Assembly (NCBI GenBank): GCA_910586205.1
Contig: CAJUGD010000010.1
Coordinates: 48,428 to 112,427, forward strand
Length of the DNA: 64,000 nucleotides
Origin: an uncultured Lachnospiraceae bacterium
GTDB taxonomy: Bacteria; Bacillota; Clostridia; Lachnospirales; Lachnospiraceae
Direction: 5' to 3'
Made by a program: the position numbers and the translations under genes. Shown piece after piece: positions 37,183-44,921 of the stretch. Position 1 is the first letter of the stretch. The number at the start of each line of letters is the position of its first letter. Below the pieces are notes generated by a model. It worked only from the letters and a program-made list of their open reading frames with translations. It ran no database searches and had not been told where the DNA came from.

Positions 37183-38310
37183 TCACACTCCTTTAAGCAC
37201 TTGGTCCAGCAGCTCTGCAAGCGGCTCCATGGCATTCATGGCCTCCTGTCCCGTATTGGTCTGAGCCCCCACCTCAATCAATGCTGACCTTGGCCGAAGA
37301 TGCAGATTATACCGCAGCCCCTTCATATAAATCTTCCTTGTATACCCTGGAAAATGCCTTGCCGCCCCCATCTGCATCTGAAGGGAAAAAGCAAGATTTT
37401 CTTTCAGATACGGGTTGGGAAGGTAGGAAATCTCCCCCTCCGGCGTTCTGCTCATACCCTGAAAAAACATAATGTTTGCCGTAGGCTTTCCTCCCACCTC
37501 TGACATTAAATGCAGGGTTTCCTTTACCCCGTCCCGGTGGATGTCAAGAACCACCTGAATGGTCGGATTCTCCTCCAAAATCCTGCTGACTCCCTCCAAG
37601 GCATAATTATAAGCCTTGCTTCTGTCTAACTTTCCCCCCTTTAAGTCATAGCTGCTGGTATCATGAATCACATTCCACCCCTTTTCCTGTAAAAGCATGG
37701 TCAGATAATTGCCGATCCCCACCACCGTGGCACCGGGATTATCCGGCCCGTAATCTTTATAGGTTTCCTGAGAGTGAGTGTGATAAATCAAAATCTGAGG
37801 CACAGAAGCATCCTGTTCCACCTTCATATCCATTCCCAGAAGTTCTTCTGCCTTCATCAAATCTCTTGGAGCTGTTGTGGAAGCATGGACACTGTAAAAG
37901 TTCTTCATCAGATAATCATAATCCTGCAGCCTTGCCATCATCTCTGCCTCCCGTTCCTCTTGTCCGAAAGCCTCAGCCAAGACAGAAGAATCCGCGGATA
38001 TTTCTGTATTTTTTGTCCCGGCCTCTTCTGCCCCTTCTGAAGCATTTTTCCCTCCATCCGCCCATTCTCCCATGTGGTTCCACCCTGCTCCGTTCAAATC
38101 CTTATCTTCCTCCTCCGGGCCTGCCCCTGTGCTTTCATCCCAAAAAAGGTATACGTATGTGTCATACGTATACCTGTATTCCTGATAGAAGGCATAAGCC
38201 GGATCCTTTTCCTTTTGCCGTTCCGGCGGCTTTTCCGGCGCCATGGCAGGATAACAGCTCCCCAGCAGTATTGTCATCCATTTTGCCAGCCACACGAGCC
38301 AGTCACTCAA
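37183..38310 (-). CDS. spoIIP: Stage II sporulation protein P
   Basis: A 375-residue protein of the SpoIIP amidase/endopeptidase family, which with SpoIID and SpoIIM thins septal peptidoglycan during engulfment. The catalytic-region motif ILIYHTHSQETYKDY and the later VVLDIHRDGV and ALIEVGAQTNTGQEAMNAM are conserved. The N-terminus is short and hydrophobic (LVWLAKWMTILLG), fitting a membrane anchor; an acidic variable region separates it from the enzyme domain. The start appears to be a TTG at 38310, overlapping the sigE stop, with AAAGGAG 10 bp upstream. This makes spoIIP the third gene after spoIIGA and sigE; in B. subtilis it follows gpr instead. Confidence 0.93.
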   Translation of the reverse strand: MSDWLVWLAKWMTILLGSCYPAMAPEKPPERQKEKDPAYAFYQEYRYTYDTYVYLFWDESTGAGPEEEDKDLNGAGWNHMGEWADGGKNASEGAEEAGTKNTEISADSSVLAEAFGQEEREAEMMARLQDYDYLMKNFYSVHASTTAPRDLMKAEELLGMDMKVEQDASVPQILIYHTHSQETYKDYGPDNPGATVVGIGNYLTMLLQEKGWNVIHDTSSYDLKGGKLDRSKAYNYALEGVSRILEENPTIQVVLDIHRDGVKETLHLMSEVGGKPTANIMFFQGMSRTPEGEISYLPNPYLKENLAFSLQMQMGAARHFPGYTRKIYMKGLRYNLHLRPRSALIEVGAQTNTGQEAMNAMEPLAELLDQVLKGV

Positions 38311-39043
38311 GCCGGACTATCTCCTTTTTTAACCGTTTCATAATCTTTTTCTCCAGCCGGGAAATATAGGACTGGGAAATACCCAGCAAATCTGCCACCT
38401 CTTTCTGGGTCATCTCATTTCCGTCTACATCTTTCAGCCCATAGCGCAGCTCCACGATCTTCCGCTCCCTGGGGCTTAAGCGGCTGATGGCATATTTTAA
38501 CAGGCTCTTTTCCGTCTCATCCTCAATATCCCGGTAAATCACATCCTCATCTGTGCCTAAAATATCTGACAGCAGCAGTTCATTTCCATCCCAGTCCACA
38601 TTCAGCGGCTCGTCAATCGACACCTCCATTCGTGTCTTATTGTTTCTGCGCAGGTACATTAAAATCTCATTCTCAATACAGCGGGAAGCATAAGTGGCCA
38701 GCTTAATATTCTTTTCTGGGTTAAAGGTGTTGATGGCTTTAATCAAGCCAATGGTTCCGATGGAAATCAGATCCTCCACCCCCACACAAGTATTGTCAAA
38801 CTTCTTTGCTATATAGACCACCAGCCTTAAATTGTGCTCAATCAGCAGGGAACGGGCCTCCTTCTCCCCCTCTGTCCCCAGCCTGGCTATCATCTCTGCT
38901 TCCTCCTTTGCATCCAGGGGCGGCGGAAGAATATCCGCTCCGCCTATGTAATGCACCTCCCCTTGTCTCTGCCAGAGCATCGTCGTAAACGACGGAGCCG
39001 CCTTAAATTGAAACCGGTTTGGTATTGAAACTTTTACGATCAT
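38303..39043 (-). CDS. sigE: RNA polymerase sigma factor for early mother-cell sporulation (pro-sigma-E)
   Basis: A 246-residue sigma-70 family factor. Region 2 shows LVVYIAKKFDNTCVGVEDL and TFNPEKNIKLATYASRCIE; region 4 ends with EVADLLGISQSYISRLEKKI. The sequence is very close in pattern to B. subtilis sigma-E, including YIGGADILPPPL just after the pro-peptide. The first 30 or so residues (MIVKVSIPNRFQFKAAPSF...) form the pro-sequence that SpoIIGA must cleave, although its residues differ strongly from those of Bacillus. The ATG at 39043 follows GGAGG at 12 bp. The gene lies 156 bp after spoIIGA and overlaps spoIIP. Confidence 0.97.
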   Translation of the reverse strand: MIVKVSIPNRFQFKAAPSFTTMLWQRQGEVHYIGGADILPPPLDAKEEAEMIARLGTEGEKEARSLLIEHNLRLVVYIAKKFDNTCVGVEDLISIGTIGLIKAINTFNPEKNIKLATYASRCIENEILMYLRRNNKTRMEVSIDEPLNVDWDGNELLLSDILGTDEDVIYRDIEDETEKSLLKYAISRLSPRERKIVELRYGLKDVDGNEMTQKEVADLLGISQSYISRLEKKIMKRLKKEIVRLE

Positions 39044-39199
39044 TCTTTCACAATTCCTCCAAGCTTTCCAAGTTTTGCAACTGTTCAGATATCTTTTAAT
39101 CTGGTGCAGTCCTTCTTTTTCACTGCCATTTCCCTATGGAAACTGCCATCCTTTTTCGTTATGGTTCACTGATACAGCAAACTGCCGCCCTTTTTCATC

Positions 39200-40069
39200 T
39201 CATGATTTCTCCCCATGAAGAAGCATTTCATACTGATGGGTAAGGGACAAAGGTCTTTTGCTGATAGCCAGCCAGGGACGTTCATAACGCCTTACTACCC
39301 TTCCCCCCCATTCCACCTCCATGAAATCCACCCGGATCGCAGGCAAAACGCCTCCCTCCAATCCCACTGTCCGAAACGGAATATAAATCATCCCAGGCAC
39401 AGTCCGGCAAAGTTCTTTACATACCCTGCCTGTCACCACATGGACCGGCTGACCGCCGTAAGGCTCACAGAGCTGATTGCCTGTGTCCCACAGGGCTGTC
39501 ACTGTTTTCTCTGTTCCTTGGTAGGATATTCTCACCCGCACAAGAGCCTCCTGCCGCTTTTTCTTCCTCTGCACTGCTCTCATACAGCCGCACAGCCCAA
39601 AATAAATTCCTGCGGCCCAGAAGCATAAAGGAAGCATTTTCCACTGGCGGACTGCCCGTGTGCCGGACAGATAACAGCCTGCCTCATTTGGCTCTCCCAA
39701 AGCACTTAAGATGCCTCCTGCCATTACACTTACCATCCAAAATGCTGCCAGGCAGCCTGCCAGATGAGAAAGCTCTGAAAGCATCTTCCATTTTCGGTCC
39801 GTTATACCTTCACCGCTGGTATTTTTTCCAAAAGCAACCATCATCATGGCTGCACCTGTCACAAACCAGGATAAAAAAAATTCAGCCCAGGGACCCGGTA
39901 TGGGAAAAAGCAAATCCACACATGCCCACACTGCCCCTACAAAGGCTGCCGCAAAAAGCCGCGGCCAGGATGCAGGCAGATGAAGCAGGCGTTTTACAAG
40001 AGACAAAAGCAGATAATCCATTCCAAAGTTCACTGCAAAAAATACATCCAGATACAACGTGACTGTCAC
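39200..40069 (-). CDS. spoIIGA: Sigma-E processing peptidase SpoIIGA
   Basis: A 289-residue membrane protease that removes the pro-sequence of sigma-E after a signal from the forespore. Five N-terminal hydrophobic helices (from LYLDVFFAVNFGMDYLLLSL) are followed by a cytoplasmic aspartic-protease domain with the catalytic ALWDTGNQLCEPYGG motif and VVTGRVCKEL. Length is normal. The start is a GTG at 40069, with GGGAGGTGAGG upstream. Its promoter at 40123-40155 has a long spacer and Spo0A-like boxes, as in the B. subtilis spoIIG operon. Confidence 0.95.
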   Translation of the reverse strand: MTVTLYLDVFFAVNFGMDYLLLSLVKRLLHLPASWPRLFAAAFVGAVWACVDLLFPIPGPWAEFFLSWFVTGAAMMMVAFGKNTSGEGITDRKWKMLSELSHLAGCLAAFWMVSVMAGGILSALGEPNEAGCYLSGTRAVRQWKMLPLCFWAAGIYFGLCGCMRAVQRKKKRQEALVRVRISYQGTEKTVTALWDTGNQLCEPYGGQPVHVVTGRVCKELCRTVPGMIYIPFRTVGLEGGVLPAIRVDFMEVEWGGRVVRRYERPWLAISKRPLSLTHQYEMLLHGEKS

Positions 40070-40122
40070 GCCCCTTAAGCCTCACCTCCCTTTTCATGGC
40101 CCTGCCATTTTTCTTCCTGTCT

Positions 40123-40155
40123 ATTATAATCACTCTGCATGGAAAAATTTGTCAA
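40123..40155 (-). promoter_or_regulatory. spoIIG-type promoter with a 21-bp spacer
   Basis: On the minus strand, a perfect -35 TTGACA (40150-40155) and a perfect -10 TATAAT (40123-40128) are separated by 21 bp rather than 17. The B. subtilis spoIIG promoter has the same odd geometry (22 bp), and Spo0A-phosphate overcomes it there. Confidence 0.75.
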
Positions 40156-40218
40156 AGACAGACAGATTGTTTGATTTTTTATCCGACAGACGCAGACAAA
40201 AAGAACTTATTTTTGACA
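40148..40218. promoter_or_regulatory. Candidate Spo0A boxes before spoIIGA
   Basis: TTTGTCAAA on the plus strand (40148-40156) overlaps the -35 box. TGTCGGAT (about 40182-40189) and TGTCAAAA (40211-40218) lie upstream on the minus strand. All resemble the 0A-box core TGTCRAA, in the positions expected for activation. Confidence 0.55.
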
Positions 40219-40226
40219 TCAGGATC

Positions 40227-40256
40227 AAAAAAAACGCACCCGGCCTTCCTGGTACG
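40227..40256 (-). terminator. Intrinsic terminator after ftsZ
   Basis: On the minus strand, a stem of CGTACC-x-GG against CC-x-GGTGCG with an AAGG loop is followed by eight T. It lies 33 bp past the ftsZ stop and isolates the division genes from the spoIIG operon. Confidence 0.85.
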
Positions 40257-40289
40257 CTTTTCTGAATGCTCTGTAAATTGTATGAAAAT

Positions 40290-41525
40290 TTAACGCTTGT
40301 TCTTTAAAAAGTCCGGAATATTGATCTGCACATCCCGGTTCATAGGACGGTAAGCAGGCTGAGACTGTCCCGGCTGAGAAACAGCGCCCGGCTGCTGCGG
40401 CATGGGACGAGGTCCCTGCTGGGGCGGCTGAGGATTGGTTCTGGCTGTGGCGCTTGCCTCTGCTGCGGCTGCAGCAGGATTACTCCCCTGATTGTTATAA
40501 TTCATACCGCCCGGCATCTTAGGCTTATAGCTGTTAAAGCCAGACATAGCCTTATTAACAGAGGAAGACGCCGTATGGCCGTCAAGCCCCGTGGCAATCA
40601 CAGTGATGGACGCTTCATCCTGAGCATCCTCATCATACATGGCTCCAAAAATAATATTGGCATCATCACCGGCTAACTCCTGCACATAGCTTGCCGCCTC
40701 ATTGGCTTCAATCAGGCTGATGTCACCGGAAATATTGATAATCACATGGGTAGCCCCTTCAATAGTGGTCTCCAAAAGAGGACTGGATACTGCCTGCTTC
40801 ACTGCCTCTAATGCCTTCTCATCCCCTTTAGCATGTCCAATGCCAATATGGGCGATCCCCTTATCGGTCATAACCGTCTGTACGTCTGCAAAGTCTAAGT
40901 TAATCAGTCCAGGAACATTGATCAGGTCCGTAATCCCCTGAACCGCCTGCTGCAGCACCTCATCTGCTTTTCTGAGGGCATCCGGCATGGTAGTTCTCCG
41001 ATCCACGATCTCCAAAAGCTTGTCATTAGGAATCACTATCAGCGTGTCCACGCTCTCCTTAAGGCGCTCAATACCGCTTAATGCATTGGTCATACGGGTC
41101 TTGGCCTCAAAGCGGAACGGCTTAGTCACTACGCCTACCGTCAGAATCCCCATGTCCTTGGCAAGCCGGGCTATAACCGGAGCTGCTCCGGTGCCGGTGC
41201 CGCCTCCCATGCCGCAGGTGACAAACACCATATCTGCCCCCTTCATGACCTGGGCCAGTTCTTCAGAATTTTCCTCAGCAGCTTTCTGGCCTACTTCCGG
41301 CTTTGCTCCGGCTCCTAACCCCTTGGTCAGCTTCTCGCCAATCTGCATGGCTGTAGGCGCTTTGCAAAACTGGAGCGCCTGCTTGTCCGTATTGATTCCG
41401 ATGAACTCAACGCCTGCGATATTCTCGTCAATCATTCGGTTCACTGCATTGTTTCCTGCGCCCCCCACGCCGATCACTACGATTCTTGCGGAGTTTTCCG
41501 CTTCATTTATCTTAATCTCTAACAA
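40290..41525 (-). CDS. ftsZ: Cell division GTPase FtsZ
   Basis: A 411-residue tubulin homologue that polymerises into the division ring. The tubulin signature GGGTGTGAAP is intact, as are VGGAGNNAVNRM, the synergy-loop region NLDFADVQTVM and the C-terminal membrane-protein-binding peptide INIPDFLKNK after a Pro/Gln-rich linker. The start is TTG at 41525, preceded by AAGGAGG at 9 bp; no ATG is available. It has its own promoter at 41605-41633 and a terminator at 40227-40256. There is no ftsA upstream, as in many clostridia. Confidence 0.98.
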   Translation of the reverse strand: MLEIKINEAENSARIVVIGVGGAGNNAVNRMIDENIAGVEFIGINTDKQALQFCKAPTAMQIGEKLTKGLGAGAKPEVGQKAAEENSEELAQVMKGADMVFVTCGMGGGTGTGAAPVIARLAKDMGILTVGVVTKPFRFEAKTRMTNALSGIERLKESVDTLIVIPNDKLLEIVDRRTTMPDALRKADEVLQQAVQGITDLINVPGLINLDFADVQTVMTDKGIAHIGIGHAKGDEKALEAVKQAVSSPLLETTIEGATHVIINISGDISLIEANEAASYVQELAGDDANIIFGAMYDEDAQDEASITVIATGLDGHTASSSVNKAMSGFNSYKPKMPGGMNYNNQGSNPAAAAAEASATARTNPQPPQQGPRPMPQQPGAVSQPGQSQPAYRPMNRDVQINIPDFLKNKR

Positions 41526-41604
41526 GACCTTCTTCCTCCTTCAACCCACTCAGATCTGTCCCTGCACATCACCTTAATATGTGTTCTTAATCTGGCCTAT
41601 TTAA

Positions 41605-41633
41605 TACTATATGTGATTTTCAAAAAAATATCA
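41605..41633 (-). promoter_or_regulatory. Sigma-A promoter of ftsZ
   Basis: On the minus strand, TTGATA (41628-41633) and TATAGT (41605-41610) are separated by 17 bp, about 80 bp upstream of the ftsZ start. Confidence 0.65.
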
Positions 41634-41715
41634 ACCGTTATTTTGTAAAAACTTTGCAACTTTTTGAAGTTTTCTGTAACCTATTTTATCTCTGCGTCAC
41701 GCCAAAGCCCATCCT

Positions 41716-42444
41716 TTATGATTTAGGCTCAAATGTGTAACCTGCACGGATTTCCATTTCGTCATAATCCTCCAAATGAAGGATCCCCTTTCTCCCCTCC
41801 AAATGAGGCAGCATATCATTCAGCTCTGAGATCTTATCATTCATGTTCCCACCGCTTCCCAAAAGCACTTCAATTTCCTTCAGATATAATGTAATATCCC
41901 CATAAGACCCATACTGAATCCGATCCACCTTCAGTTCAAAGATAGAAAGAATCTGAGTCAGATTCAGAATCTGCCGGAAGGTCTCCTCCTTTTCTAAAGG
42001 CAGCTTCTGATAAAGAACAATCTGGCCAAACTTCAGCCCTGTGACCAAAGGCACGCCAGGCAGCGCTTCATTGGCGCTCTCCACAATAATCCCGTCCTTA
42101 TCAAAATACATATAGCTGCTCATATAGGAGACATAGCCCACCACACTCTTTTCATAGACAATCACTTCTACCTTGCCGGGTCCCTGAAACACAATCTCAT
42201 AATCCTCCACAAAAGGGATCTGGACATGTTCCTGCAAACGGTCCCGAAAAAAGCAGAACAGGGAATTTCGGCTCCATTGATCGGGAAACAGAATCTGAGT
42301 CAGCTCCTCTTTTGTATACCGCTCATTCCCTGTCACCGTTACCTCTGAAATACGAACGGATAAAAGCAGCGCCGCTGCCAGCAAAATCACTGCCAGCGCC
42401 GTTATTTTAAGCCTTCTGCTTCTTCTATACTGTGTTTTCTTCAT
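41716..42444 (-). CDS. ftsQ: Division protein FtsQ/DivIB
   Basis: A 242-residue bitopic membrane protein of the divisome. One N-terminal helix (residues 12-28, ITALAVILLAAALLLS) is followed by a POTRA domain (VTGNERYTKEELTQILFP) and the FtsQ/DivIB beta domain (YMYFDKDGIIVESANEALPGVPLVTGL). It binds FtsL-type partners at the septum. Its start overlaps the murA stop by 20 bp, so the two are coupled. Confidence 0.93.
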   Translation of the reverse strand: MKKTQYRRSRRLKITALAVILLAAALLLSVRISEVTVTGNERYTKEELTQILFPDQWSRNSLFCFFRDRLQEHVQIPFVEDYEIVFQGPGKVEVIVYEKSVVGYVSYMSSYMYFDKDGIIVESANEALPGVPLVTGLKFGQIVLYQKLPLEKEETFRQILNLTQILSIFELKVDRIQYGSYGDITLYLKEIEVLLGSGGNMNDKISELNDMLPHLEGRKGILHLEDYDEMEIRAGYTFEPKS

Positions 42445-43705
42445 ATCCTATCTCATCCCCTTTAAAGGAAAGCCTTGCGCCTGCCGCTGTCAGATCCCGG
42501 CAGATATCCTCATAGCCCCGGCAAATGTAAAAACAATCATGGATCTGACTTTCTCCTTCTGCCGCAAGAGCCGCTACCACCAAGGCAGCGCCGCCCCGGA
42601 GATCAAATGCCTGAACACAATTTCCCCTTAGAGGATATTTGCCCCTCACAAAAGCAGTTCCCCTTTCTATCCGGATCTCTGCGCCCAGCCTGATTAGTTC
42701 CCCCGCCGTGGCAAACCGTTCTTCAAATACATTTTCCTGAATCTTAGATTCCCCTGAAGCCACACAGGATACTGCCAGCATTACAGACTGAAGATCTGTG
42801 GAAAACTCCGGATAAGGCCCGGTGGACAGGCTCACAGGCCGGGGCCGTCCATCCATCTTCGCACAAAGTCTGTTTTCTTTCCACTCTATCACACAGCCTG
42901 CCTTTCTTGCTGCATCTAAGGTTTCCCCCATATGGTCTGCAGGAGCGCCAAGAAGACACACATCACCGCCGGCTGCCATCACGGCTCCTAAATAAGTCCC
43001 GGCCACAATCCTGTCCCCCGGCACAACAAATTCCCCGTCATGAAGCGTTCTTCCTCCGTGAACCTGCAAAAAGCCGGTGCCGATCCCGTCAATCTTTGCT
43101 CCCAATGTCTCCAAAAACCGACACAAGACCTCAATCTCAGGTTCCATTGCCGCTCCGTAGATCCGGGTAATCCCCTCTGCAGCCACTGCGGCCATCAATA
43201 TATTTTCCGTGGCTCCCACACTAGGAAAGCACAGCCTGATATCTGTCCCGCAAAGCTTTCCTGCAAAAGCCTCCACCCGTTCCTCATCCCCGCAGATTTT
43301 TGCCCCCATTTGTTCTAAGGCCGACAAATGCAGATCAATAGGGCGTCTTCCTATGGAGCATCCTCCGGGATAACAGGTACTGACCTGATGAAGTCTGCCC
43401 AAAAGAGGTCCCAACAGCATAACCGAGGAACGCATTCTTCTGCCTTCCTCCTCCGGCACCTGCCAGCAGCAAAGCCCGCGTGTATCCAGAATCAAAGTAT
43501 GGCCTTCCAGGCAGCATCTGCAGCCTAAGCTCTCTAGTATATCCATCATACAAAAAACATCCTGGATCACCGGAACATTTTTGATCACAACTATCCCGGA
43601 ATGAAGCAGCGCCGCCGCCATAACCGGCAGCACTCCATTCTTTGAACCCTGAATGCTGATTTCCCCATGCAGCCTCTGTAAGCCCTGGATTCGAATAACA
43701 GACAA
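42425..43705 (-). CDS. murA: UDP-N-acetylglucosamine 1-carboxyvinyltransferase
   Basis: A 426-residue enzyme for the first committed step of peptidoglycan precursor synthesis, adding enolpyruvate to UDP-GlcNAc. IQGSKNGVLPVMAAALL at residues 17-33 holds the substrate-binding Lys-Asn pair. The PEP-attacking cysteine lies in TCYPGGCSIGRRPIDLHL. The DLRGGAALVVAALAAEG motif near the end is typical. The start is a TTG at 43705 after AAGGAGG. It replaces the murG/murB block usually found here in Firmicutes division clusters. Confidence 0.96.
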   Translation of the reverse strand: MSVIRIQGLQRLHGEISIQGSKNGVLPVMAAALLHSGIVVIKNVPVIQDVFCMMDILESLGCRCCLEGHTLILDTRGLCCWQVPEEEGRRMRSSVMLLGPLLGRLHQVSTCYPGGCSIGRRPIDLHLSALEQMGAKICGDEERVEAFAGKLCGTDIRLCFPSVGATENILMAAVAAEGITRIYGAAMEPEIEVLCRFLETLGAKIDGIGTGFLQVHGGRTLHDGEFVVPGDRIVAGTYLGAVMAAGGDVCLLGAPADHMGETLDAARKAGCVIEWKENRLCAKMDGRPRPVSLSTGPYPEFSTDLQSVMLAVSCVASGESKIQENVFEERFATAGELIRLGAEIRIERGTAFVRGKYPLRGNCVQAFDLRGGAALVVAALAAEGESQIHDCFYICRGYEDICRDLTAAGARLSFKGDEIGYEENTV

Positions 43706-43767
43706 TACCTTACCTCCTTGAGTATGTGCCTCTATTCTATCCTATGTAAAAATAAGCAAATATGTTT

Positions 43768-44901
43768 CTACTTTTCCAGCTTTATCTGATTAGACACACT
43801 GAGAACCATCCCCATCTCGATCATCAGAAACAAAATGGATGTGCCCCCGTAGCTGATAAAAGGAAGAGTAATGCCTGTGTTGGGAATGGAATTCGTAACC
43901 ACTGCAATATTTAAAACCACCTGAATGGCAATATGCCCCATAACCCCTACCACCAACAGAGAACCAAAAAGATCCGGAGCATTAGAAGCAATCAGCATAA
44001 ACCGGTATATCAAAAACAGGAAAATCAAAATAACCGAAACAGCGCCAAACAAACCCAGTTCTTCACATATAATGGCAAAAATATAGTCATTCTGCGCCTC
44101 CGGCACAAACCCCATCTTCTGGATACTTTCTCCTAGTCCCTTACCTACCAGCCCGCCGGAACCAATCGCATAAAGCCCCTGCAGAACCTGAAAGCCTCCG
44201 TCCATCGGATAAGCTTCCGGATCCAGCCATACATAAATCCGTTCAAGCTGATAGGGCTTTAACAGCTTTATCATCTCCAAAGCCTTTGCAAGAGGTCCTA
44301 CCACAGCCATGGCTCCTGCTGCCAGAAAACCGCATAAGAAAAACGGCCAGCTTTTTTTGCATGCCACAAACAGCATAAAAAAACCAATTCCCACAATAAT
44401 AATACCGGAGCTTAGATTGTTGGCTGCCACCAAACCGGCAATGGGTATGGTAATCAGAACCACCAGCCCTACGGCACGAAGGGAATTGATCTTCTTTCCC
44501 ATCTGGGTGATCACCGCCGCCAGCAGCACGATCAGCACGATCTTGACAAATTCCGTAGGCTGAAATGTGATCCCGCCTATCTTCAGCCAGCGCCGGCTTC
44601 CATGGGAATCCTTTCCCATCAATGCCACTGCAATCATCAGCACATAAGAAAGTACATATGCTGCCAGTGCAAATCGGGAATACCAATGGTAATCCATCTT
44701 GGAAATCACCAGAGCAATCAAGAGACCTCCCAAGGCAATCTTAAACTGCCTCATCATATAGTAGGAAGCATCCCCATACTGAAGCTGTGCCGTATAGGAG
44801 CTGGCGCTGTAGATCATCACCAGGCCGAATGCCATCAAAAATATGATGCCAAACAGCAGACTGTAGTCATAGAACCGTTTGGGCTTGTTGCTCTTCGCCA
44901 G
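43768..44901 (-). CDS. ftsW: SEDS peptidoglycan polymerase FtsW/SpoVE, apparent CTG start
   Basis: A 377-residue protein with about ten membrane helices. SEDS proteins polymerise lipid II at the septum together with a class B PBP. Motifs include FGLVMIYSASSY in helix 1, GSRRWLKIGGITFQPTEFVKIVL, the extracellular PEAQNDYIFAIICEELG loop and the C-terminal TGITLPFISYGGTSILF. The first ATG or TTG in frame (44835-44838) would cut off most of helix 1. Reading back to 44901 adds KRFYDYSLLFGIIFL, which matches the conserved FtsW N-terminus, with a CTG codon 8 bp after AAAGGAGGGGAGG. No ATG, GTG or TTG occurs in frame before the TGA at 44917-44919. The gene starts 20 bp after murD. It could be ftsW or spoVE; this cannot be settled from sequence. 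Confidence 0.9.
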   Translation of the reverse strand: MAKSNKPKRFYDYSLLFGIIFLMAFGLVMIYSASSYTAQLQYGDASYYMMRQFKIALGGLLIALVISKMDYHWYSRFALAAYVLSYVLMIAVALMGKDSHGSRRWLKIGGITFQPTEFVKIVLIVLLAAVITQMGKKINSLRAVGLVVLITIPIAGLVAANNLSSGIIIVGIGFFMLFVACKKSWPFFLCGFLAAGAMAVVGPLAKALEMIKLLKPYQLERIYVWLDPEAYPMDGGFQVLQGLYAIGSGGLVGKGLGESIQKMGFVPEAQNDYIFAIICEELGLFGAVSVILIFLFLIYRFMLIASNAPDLFGSLLVVGVMGHIAIQVVLNIAVVTNSIPNTGITLPFISYGGTSILFLMIEMGMVLSVSNQIKLEK

Positions 44902-44921
44902 ATGCCTCCCCTCCTTTCACA

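Noticed and set aside
36944..37186. 80-codon open frame between spoIIP and lepA
   Set aside because: It is made from the repeat element and the lepA promoter, not from protein-like sequence.
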